Positions 14,270 through 18,980 of a DNA stretch of 18,980 nucleotides are shown here, one piece after another. Made by a program: the position numbers and the translations under genes. Source of the DNA: UBA1732 sp045114455 (GTDB lineage Bacteria > Verrucomicrobiota > Lentisphaeria > Victivallales > UBA1829). Positions within the stretch are counted from its first letter, which is position 1, and every line of letters starts with the position of its first letter. The notes under the pieces were generated by a model. The model saw only the letters and a program-made list of their open reading frames with translations, made no database searches and was not told the origin of the DNA. Location: NCBI GenBank assembly GCA_045114455.1, contig JBGUKN010000105.1:1-18980 (forward strand), written 5' to 3'.

Positions 14270-14551
14270 ATGGATACGGTTCAACTCGACGGAAACGCGC
14301 TTGACGCGATCACCTTCGCCACGCAGAATACAAAGATCCTGGTCATCCGCGCGCCGCACGGCCTGCTCGGATGCGGCTACATCTCGGCCGATACCGCCGC
14401 GAAAGTCGGGGACGCCCTCGCCGTCGTCTCCGGCGTTGCAAACTATGAAGACATGCTGGGCGCCACAGTGAAAGCGGTCTCCCCCGCCGCGGAAGCCCTC
14501 GGCGTCCGTCCCGGCATGACCGGTCGCGACGCTCTGCTCAAACTGCTGTAA
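14270..14551 (+). CDS. DUF1805 (YunC-like) protein
   Basis: 93 residues, full length for the DUF1805 family. Conserved features are a short N-terminal strand with ILVIRAPHGLLGCGYIS (about 23-39), TAAKVGDALAVVSGV (42-56), NYEDMLGATVKAVSPAAEALG (58-78) and the C-terminal GMTGRDALLKLL. The family has small cytoplasmic members of unknown function in Bacillus, clostridia and methanogens. The single Cys in GCGY is the family-typical position. It has its own strong promoter but the same direction as, and lies just behind, the DUF1847 operon, which suggests a linked role with independent control. It converges with metY. Confidence 0.85.
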   Translation: MDTVQLDGNALDAITFATQNTKILVIRAPHGLLGCGYISADTAAKVGDALAVVSGVANYEDMLGATVKAVSPAAEALGVRPGMTGRDALLKLL

Positions 14552-14585
14552 AAGGAAATTTTTTTTTACCGAAGAAAAAGGGAAC

Positions 14586-14614
14586 AAAAAAGAAGCTCCG
14601 CATTTCTGCGGAGC
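14586..14614 (-). terminator. Intrinsic terminator of metY
   Basis: Read on the minus strand, GCTCCGCA / TGCGGAGC (14595-14614, 4-base loop) is an eight-pair perfect stem followed by a T-rich tail (14586-14594). It lies about 70 bases after the metY stop and ends transcription toward the DUF1805 gene. Confidence 0.8.
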
Positions 14615-14640
14615 CGGGGAAAGGAACGAACGATTCTTTC

Positions 14641-14673
14641 AACGGGTTCCGGCTTGATCGGCCGGGACCCGTT
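14641..14673 (-). other. Second hairpin in the metY 3' untranslated region
   Basis: AACGGGTTCCGGC (14641-14653) pairs with GCCGGGACCCGTT (14661-14673) with a single G-U or A-C position and a 7-base loop, 13 bases after the metY stop. There is no T tract, so it is not a terminator by itself. It may protect the mRNA 3' end or slow polymerase before the terminator. Confidence 0.6.
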
Positions 14674-14686
14674 CTGCACTTGAGTC

Positions 14687-15964
14687 TCAGATGAGCTTCA
14701 GGGCATCGTCGAGGGCGCCGATGATGTCGTCGACGTTCTCGAGGCCGATGGAGAGGCGGATGAGCTCGGGCGGGAGTCCGGCCTTGATCTGGTCCTCCTC
14801 GCTCAGCTGCGAGTGCGTGGTGCTGGCGGGGTGGATGATGAGGCTCTTCGCGTCGCCGACGTTCGCGATGATAGTGAAGAGGCCGACGTTGTCCACGAGC
14901 CTCTGCGCCGCAGCCGCGCCGCCCTTCACGCCGAAGACCACCATGCCGTTCGCGCCGTTCGGCAGGTATTTCTGCGCGAGGGGCTGGAACCCGGGATACT
15001 TGACCCAGGCGGCCTTCGGGTGGTTCTTCAGGAAGTTCGCGACCGCGAGGCCGTTTTCGCTGTGGCGTGCGGTGCGGAGCGGGAGGGATTCGAGGCCCTG
15101 CAGGAAGATCCAGGCGGCGTCCGGGGCGAGCGTCGGGCCCTGGTTGCGGAGGCCGACCGTGCGGAGGCGCAGGATGAACGCCAGCGGGTTGTTCGGACCG
15201 AGGTCGTGCGCGAAACGCAGGCCGTGGTAGCCGCGGTCCGGCTCGTTGTACAGGGCGAACTTCGGATCGGTCCAGTCGAAGTTGCCGGCGTCGACGACCG
15301 CGCCGCCGATGGCCGTGCCGTGTCCGCCGATCCACTTCGAGAGCGAGTGGATCACGATATTCGCGCCGTGTTCGATCGGGCGGAGCAGGGTGGGCGGGGT
15401 GAACGTGGAGTCCACGATCAGCGGCAGATGGTATTTCTGCGCGATCTTTGCGTACGCCTCGATGTCGGCGATGTCGAGGCCGGGATTGCCGACGGTCTCG
15501 ATGTAGATGGCGCGGGTGCGTTCGTTGATCGCGGCTTCGACGGCCTCGAAATCGTTCACGGGCGTGAAGTTGACCTTGATGCCGCTCTGAGGCAGGATGG
15601 CGTCGAACTGCGTGAAGGTGCCGCCGTAGAGGTTGTTCGCAGCCACGATCTCGTCGCCCTGTTTCGCGATGTTCGTGATGGTGAAGTAGATCGCCGCCGT
15701 GCCGGAGGAGACCGCCAGCGCGGCCTTGCCGCCGTCGAGCGCGGCCAGACGCTGTTCGAGCACGTCTTCGGTCGGGTTCATGAGGCGGGCGTAGATATTG
15801 CCGGTCTCGCGCAGGCCGAAGAGGTCGGCGCCGTGCTTGGAATTGCGGAACGCGTAGGCCGTGGTGCGGTAGACCGGGACCGCCCGCGAGAGCGTGGTCG
15901 GATCCGGAACCTGTCCGGCGTGGATGGCGAGGGTTTCGATGCGGTATTGTTTGGTGTCGGCCAT
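14687..15964 (-). CDS. metY: O-acetylhomoserine sulfhydrylase (aminocarboxypropyltransferase)
   Basis: 425-residue PLP enzyme that makes homocysteine (or methionine with methanethiol) from O-acetylhomoserine and sulfide, in the cytoplasm. It starts ATLAIHAGQ-like (TLAIHAGQVPDPTTLSRAVP), then IYARLMNPTEDVLEQRLAALDGG (58-79), SSGTAAI (86-92), VDSTFTPP (184-191) and the PLP lysine in HSLSKWIGGHGT (K210). The C-terminus reads NVGDAKSLIIHPASTTHSQL and LIRLSIGLENVDDI, standard for the family. The length and long insert after the PLP lysine (FDWTDPKFALYNEPDRGYHG) favour MetY over cystathionine gamma-synthase or MetZ. AGAAGGAGA precedes the ATG. It is a single-gene transcript with a 176-base leader containing a terminator-like hairpin. 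It forms a sulfur theme with cysK. Confidence 0.95.
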   Translation of the reverse strand: MADTKQYRIETLAIHAGQVPDPTTLSRAVPVYRTTAYAFRNSKHGADLFGLRETGNIYARLMNPTEDVLEQRLAALDGGKAALAVSSGTAAIYFTITNIAKQGDEIVAANNLYGGTFTQFDAILPQSGIKVNFTPVNDFEAVEAAINERTRAIYIETVGNPGLDIADIEAYAKIAQKYHLPLIVDSTFTPPTLLRPIEHGANIVIHSLSKWIGGHGTAIGGAVVDAGNFDWTDPKFALYNEPDRGYHGLRFAHDLGPNNPLAFILRLRTVGLRNQGPTLAPDAAWIFLQGLESLPLRTARHSENGLAVANFLKNHPKAAWVKYPGFQPLAQKYLPNGANGMVVFGVKGGAAAAQRLVDNVGLFTIIANVGDAKSLIIHPASTTHSQLSEEDQIKAGLPPELIRLSIGLENVDDIIGALDDALKLI

Positions 15965-16102
15965 GGTAAAGTCTCCTTCTATCGACCTGTGTGCGAGGTC
16001 GTCGTCTTGTCTGTTCAGTTCAATTCGTGGTTCGGTTGAGGCGGGTGAATCTTATTTGGTCGGGCTCCTTGATACTCAACTGGAAAGGTTGAGATTTGAT
16101 TG

Positions 16103-16130
16103 AAAAAAACACCGCAGGAACGGTCCTGCG
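16103..16130 (-). terminator. Terminator-like hairpin at the 5' end of the metY transcript
   Basis: On the minus strand CGCAGGA / TCCTGCG (stem arms 16113-16119 and 16124-16130, 4-base loop) is a perfect seven-pair stem followed by seven T after two bases (16103-16109). It starts about 11 bases after the predicted transcription start, so it could attenuate metY or release a very short RNA of about 38 nt. Confidence 0.65.
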
Positions 16131-16147
16131 AGCGAGTCGATGAAGTT

Positions 16148-16175
16148 AATATACTACCGGAAATGAAAAAGTCAA
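16148..16175 (-). promoter_or_regulatory. metY: Sigma70-type promoter of metY
   Basis: Minus strand TTGACT (16170-16175), 16-base spacer, TATATT (16148-16153). The start is predicted near 16141, giving a 176-base leader before the metY ATG. Confidence 0.72.
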
Positions 16176-16298
16176 GCGATATTGTCGATTATTTTGGTAG
16201 TTTTTTGCGTCGGCATTAAAAATGAGGTGGACAGGCGTTTGCGAAAAGCCCCGTTTTCTCCCGGTGCGTTCAACGGGAGCAGCAGGCCGGCGGATGGA

Positions 16299-17222
16299 TC
16301 AGTTGTGGAAAAGACGCCGTTTCAGCTTAGTCGCCCGCCATACCCAGGGGGCGGTCCAGGCGCAGGCTCGGTACACCGGCCACCAGCTGCGCCGCAGAGA
16401 GAGCGGCAGTTCGGAAGGTGCAACGAACCGGTTGGAGACGAGCCAGTCCACACCCTGCATGACGAGGTCATGCCATCTCATGGAATAAGAATTCCACATC
16501 TGCCACGGTTTCGGATTGTAGGCGAAATGCGCGAAGTAGCGGCTTTTGTCGACACTGCCGTTGGCTTTGTAGCACTCCGAAACCTTCGGCGCGTCGGGGT
16601 CGAAGCAGAGCAGGCTGCCGAGAACGCTTTCATCCGTCTGGTAATACGCGCTGCCCTTTTTCATGATGATTTCCACATCGGGCGGCAAAACGTTTCCGAT
16701 TTGAGCCTGCCAGCGCCGCAGGAACGGGATGTTTCGGCGATGCACGACAATGAAAGGCGCGTTGACACGGGTGTCATAACGGCTTTCCGGAAGCGCCCTG
16801 CCGAAATGCCGTTCGATGTCGTTCCGCCAGATTTCCAGGTTTTCCCTGGTGAAATCCTGCGGTACCGGGTAACATCTGCGAATGGTGATTTCATCGGGAG
16901 AATCGCCTGTCAGCCATTCGCTGCAATCGCCTACGAACATCCCGTCGGCATCCGCCCAGCAGATCCAGTCGGTTTTCACATCGTCACAGCTCATCAGCAT
17001 CGGTTTCTGGCAGGTGACGCACATTTTGCTCGGCTCCATTTCGCGAATCGTCACGCCGCCAAACGCCGCTATGCGCCGCTTCGTTTCCGGGGTCCAGTTC
17101 ATCGCTCCTGCTACGACCGGATGCATCATTCCGTTCATGCGCATGCTTGCCACCAGCAGAAAGACCCCCCATGCGAATCTCTGGTCTCCTGCAGTGACGA
17201 TTGTGGTGTTGAGATCATTCAT
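16299..17222 (-). CDS. Glycosyltransferase-like protein (GT-A fold, DxD motif)
   Basis: 307 residues, no signal peptide. The middle contains TDWICWADADGMFVGDCSEW (84-103). The DAD at 91-93 fits the metal and nucleotide-sugar binding DxD of GT-A glycosyltransferases. It is preceded by TIVTAGDQRFAWGVFLLVASM (a Rossmann-like start) and followed by NAPFIVVHRRNIPFLRRW (154-171), DESVLG (197-202) and HFAYNPKPWQMW (232-243), which resemble acceptor and His-metal regions of GT8-type enzymes. The last 30 residues are rich in Trp and Arg/Lys and may bind the membrane. I cannot assign the sugar or acceptor. The ribosome site GGAGCCC precedes the ATG. The small membrane protein lies 57 bases upstream, probably in the same transcript. 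No other polysaccharide genes are in view. Confidence 0.6.
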   Translation of the reverse strand: MNDLNTTIVTAGDQRFAWGVFLLVASMRMNGMMHPVVAGAMNWTPETKRRIAAFGGVTIREMEPSKMCVTCQKPMLMSCDDVKTDWICWADADGMFVGDCSEWLTGDSPDEITIRRCYPVPQDFTRENLEIWRNDIERHFGRALPESRYDTRVNAPFIVVHRRNIPFLRRWQAQIGNVLPPDVEIIMKKGSAYYQTDESVLGSLLCFDPDAPKVSECYKANGSVDKSRYFAHFAYNPKPWQMWNSYSMRWHDLVMQGVDWLVSNRFVAPSELPLSLRRSWWPVYRACAWTAPWVWRATKLKRRLFHN

Positions 17223-17279
17223 GAATGGGCTCCGGGATTATGGTGGTTGTCCGGCGGGATGCGTCTTTGCCGGAAAAGG

Positions 17280-17495
17280 TCATTCCTCTTCGTCCTCTTC
17301 CTCCCAGACCGCCAGAATATGACCGAGCGAGAAAGAAAGGACGCTGAGGATGCAGCAGACAATGGATGTCGCCCACAGGAATTTGGAAGAGATCTCGGAA
17401 TCAATGAAATCGAGATAGAGCATGACAAAGATAAGCGGAAAGCCGATCAGGGCCAGAACGATGGAAATGACGTAAAGCGGAATTTTGATTCTCAT
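17280..17495 (-). CDS. Small two-helix membrane protein, unknown
   Basis: 71 residues. Two hydrophobic helices at about 6-28 and 39-63 are separated by a short loop (DFIDSEISSK), and the tail is acidic (WEEEDEEE). No known family is recognised. A sigma70-type promoter lies 68 bases upstream, and a GGAAGAG about 14 bases before the ATG is a weak ribosome site. It precedes the glycosyltransferase gene on the same strand, so it could be a membrane partner or anchor for it (inference). The length, promoter and coding-like hydrophobic pattern support a real gene. Confidence 0.62.
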   Translation of the reverse strand: MRIKIPLYVISIVLALIGFPLIFVMLYLDFIDSEISSKFLWATSIVCCILSVLSFSLGHILAVWEEEDEEE

Positions 17496-17562
17496 GGCAA
17501 GTCGATCTCTTCCCGGGCGAAACCTGTTTATGCTTTTCTAATTAAAACAGAAATTTTATAAT

Positions 17563-17590
17563 ACTATATCACCGATTCCCGTATTGTCAA
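17563..17590 (-). promoter_or_regulatory. Sigma70-type promoter for the membrane protein/glycosyltransferase pair
   Basis: Minus strand TTGACA (17585-17590), 16-base spacer, TATAGT (17563-17568). The start is predicted near 17556, giving a leader of about 60 bases. Confidence 0.65.
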
Positions 17591-17758
17591 GAGAGTTGTA
17601 AAAAAAAGACGAATGCCGTTCGGACAAAAGATTCCGCTGCTTCCCGGAAAGCGCGGGGAGTTGGGAAAAGCCGCCGATTCCCGTTTTGCACGGAGTTTTT
17701 TCGCTTTTGGAAAGACACGGACATGTAACAAAAAAACGGATTTCTTTTCCGTCGGCTA

Positions 17759-17787
17759 TTGACTTTTCCGTATTTCCGCAGTATGTT
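17759..17787 (+). promoter_or_regulatory. Sigma70-type promoter of the lipoprotein esterase
   Basis: TTGACT (17759-17764), 17-base spacer, TATGTT (17782-17787). The start is predicted near 17794, about 94 bases before the ATG. Confidence 0.65.
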
Positions 17788-17806
17788 ATCGCATCATTGT
17801 GCGTAT

Positions 17807-17836
17807 TTCCGGGTCCCCCCTCGATCATACCCGGAA
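17807..17836 (+). other. Leader hairpin before the esterase gene
   Basis: TTCCGGGT (17807-17814) and ACCCGGAA (17829-17836) form a perfect eight-pair stem with a 14-base loop, starting about 13 bases after the predicted transcription start. No T tract follows, so it is more likely an mRNA stability or protein-binding element than a terminator. Confidence 0.5.
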
Positions 17837-17887
17837 TTATGCCGAAAAAAACACAATCAATCAATTTTCATGGAGGAACGAACAATC

Positions 17888-18980
17888 ATGAAAAAAAGCA
17901 TCTGCATGCTCGGCTGCGCCATGCTCGGCGTTCTGGCTGCCTGCTCAACAGAATCCGCTTTCAAGCCGGCCGATCCGGCGCTTGTGGCGGCGGCCGATGC
18001 CGCGGTCATCACCGAAAGCGAACCCGTGTCCGCACAGATCCAGCAGAGATTCGCAAATGAACTGCGGATTCTGAAGGACAACAACATGAAGCGGGAGACC
18101 ATCAAAGATGCCGACGGCAGCATGTGGTACTGCCAGGGCGTCTACAACGAAGACCAGCCCGGCAAGCCCGCCATTCTCGTTTTCCTGCACGGCATCGGCG
18201 AACGCGGCGACGAAAACCTCGCCTCCATCCGTCTGGCCGTCCCCGATATCGTGAAGCAGATCAAGGACGCTAAGCAGAAAGTCGTTCTGATTGCACCCGA
18301 ATGTCCCAGCAGCCAGCTCTGGGCTCCGCTCCATCGCGGCGGCACGGGCGCGAAACTGACCGAGAAGCCCGCGCAGGCGCTCGGCCTGGTCCCTGTCCTC
18401 ATCCAGAAGAAAATCAAAGAGTTTGACGCCGATCCCGACCGCGTTTACATCACCGGTCTCTCCATGGGCGGCTATGGCACCTGGGACCTCATTTCCCGTT
18501 ATGGCACCGATCTCTTCGCGGCTGCGATGCCCTGCTGCGGCGGCGGCGATCCCGCACAGGCCGAAAAGATGAAGGATCTCCCGATCTGGATCTTCCACGG
18601 CGGAGCCGATCCGACCGTGCCCGTGATGCTTTCCCGCCGTATGTATGCCGCGCTGAAAGAGGCCGGTAACGACGATGTGTTCTACAAGGAATATCCCGGC
18701 GTGCAGCATGACTGCTGGACCCGGACCTATCAGAATCCCGAATCCTGGAAGTGGCTCTTCTCGCAGAAACGCGGCGTCAAGTCCGACGTTCGTCCGGAAC
18801 AGGGCGAAGTCGTGAAGGTCACGCAGGAAGAATTTGAATCCGCGGGCGGCTTCGGCGGCGGTCGCGGCGGTCGCGGCGGCCAGGGCGGTCAGCGTCCGCA
18901 AGGCCAGGGTATGCAGGGCGGCCAGCGTCCGGCGGGTCAGGGCGGCTTTGGCGGCGGCCAGGGCATGGGCCCTGTCTCTA
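17888..18980 (+). CDS. Lipoprotein serine esterase/peptidase (alpha/beta hydrolase) with Gly/Gln-rich tail, partial
   Basis: 364 codons are visible and the frame runs off the window end. The lipobox LAAC places the lipidated Cys at 19. The alpha/beta-hydrolase core shows the oxyanion block VFLHGIGERGDEN (98-110), the nucleophile elbow GLSMGGYGTWD (Ser 192), the acid in FHGGADPTVPV (Asp 241) and the catalytic His in GVQHDCW (His 274). The pattern GLSMGGYGTW with an HGIGERG block matches predicted peptidases/esterases of the COG4099, PHB-depolymerase-like or CE1-like group. It probably cuts ester bonds of polymers or glycans at the cell envelope. From about residue 319 the protein becomes Gly, Gln, Arg and Pro rich (GGRGGRGGQGGQRPQGQG and more), an unusual low-complexity tail. 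The ribosome site GGAGG sits nine to thirteen bases before the ATG, and a promoter is at 17759. Confidence 0.85.
   Translation, partial: MKKSICMLGCAMLGVLAACSTESAFKPADPALVAAADAAVITESEPVSAQIQQRFANELRILKDNNMKRETIKDADGSMWYCQGVYNEDQPGKPAILVFLHGIGERGDENLASIRLAVPDIVKQIKDAKQKVVLIAPECPSSQLWAPLHRGGTGAKLTEKPAQALGLVPVLIQKKIKEFDADPDRVYITGLSMGGYGTWDLISRYGTDLFAAAMPCCGGGDPAQAEKMKDLPIWIFHGGADPTVPVMLSRRMYAALKEAGNDDVFYKEYPGVQHDCWTRTYQNPESWKWLFSQKRGVKSDVRPEQGEVVKVTQEEFESAGGFGGGRGGRGGQGGQRPQGQGMQGGQRPAGQGGFGGGQGMGPVS

Larger units (their letters stand above)
15965..16298. other. metY leader and upstream intergenic region
   Basis: 334 bases with no gene. On the minus strand it contains the metY promoter (16148-16175), a hairpin with T tract (16103-16130), a small hairpin CTCAAC / GTTGAG near 16075-16095, and the ribosome site next to 15965. 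I looked for the SAM riboswitch cores expected upstream of methionine genes and did not find one I recognise. The 16176-16298 part holds the 3' flank of the glycosyltransferase gene and no clear terminator. Confidence 0.55.
17496..17887. other. Divergent intergenic region
   Basis: 392 bases between a minus-strand and a plus-strand gene. It holds a promoter for each direction (17563-17590 minus, 17759-17787 plus), and a leader hairpin for the esterase at 17807-17836. The middle (17600-17755) has no recognisable gene; open frames across it have no ribosome site and no protein-like composition. Confidence 0.6.

Noticed and set aside
14813..16039. 408-codon plus-strand open frame opposite metY
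   Set aside because: metY is unmistakable on the minus strand along its full length.
15965..16141. SAM riboswitch upstream of metY
   Set aside because: Checked by eye for SAM-I and SAM-II core patterns. Only simple hairpins are seen, so no call is made.
16182..17561. 459-codon plus-strand open frame opposite the glycosyltransferase
   Set aside because: No family features or ribosome site. The minus-strand frame has a DxD motif, a ribosome site and a promoter upstream of the pair.
17730..17752. Minus-strand five-pair stem ACGGA/TCCGT followed by T run
   Set aside because: Stem is short and no minus-strand gene lies to its right to be terminated.
17556..17864. 102-codon minus-strand open frame in the divergent intergenic region
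   Set aside because: It spans both predicted promoters, has no ribosome site and no protein-like features.

Overview
The window is a GC-rich bacterial chromosome segment (roughly 60% G+C in genes, with AT-rich intergenic islands). Signal peptides, lipoprotein boxes, two outer-membrane secretin-family proteins and strong sigma70-type promoters point to a Gram-negative, probably anaerobic host. The overall style (orphan secretins, QueG-like Fe-S protein, DUF1847/DUF1805 proteins, a Gly/Gln-rich lipoprotein esterase) suggests a PVC-superphylum bacterium such as a Lentisphaerae/Victivallis-type gut organism. That placement is inference from gene style, not from a marker gene.

Layout. 1-2891 (+): a tight cluster of cysK (3' part only), a small secreted protein with six Cys-Cys pairs, nadA and mnmA. 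Cysteine synthesis sits beside a Cys-rich protein, a 4Fe-4S enzyme and a tRNA-thiolation enzyme. 2892-3380: AT-rich gap with a near-perfect promoter that runs almost directly into an intrinsic terminator. 3381-6667 (+): two tandem secretin-domain exported proteins without other secretion genes. 6697-6730: strong hairpin, probably a terminator. 6770-13286 and on to 14136 (+): an eight-gene run made of two complete sulfonate/nitrate/taurine-type ABC importers (lipoprotein-permease-ATPase, then lipoprotein-ATPase-permease), a QueG-like double Fe-S protein and a Cys-rich DUF1847 protein with a histone-H1-like tail. 14270-14551 (+): a DUF1805 protein with its own promoter. 14687-15964 (-): metY (O-acetylhomoserine sulfhydrylase) with a leader hairpin. 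16299-17495 (-): a small two-helix membrane protein and a glycosyltransferase-like protein. 17888-end (+): a lipoprotein serine esterase with a low-complexity Gly/Gln tail, cut by the window end.

How it fits together: sulfur and thiol chemistry recur (CysK, MnmA, MetY, importers of a family that often carries sulfonates, Cys-rich and Fe-S proteins). The most interesting unit is 6770-14551: two related importers coupled to a QueG-like reductase, DUF1847 and DUF1805. This could be an uptake-and-reduction pathway for a small organic, possibly sulfur-containing, nutrient. The substrate cannot be read from the sequence.
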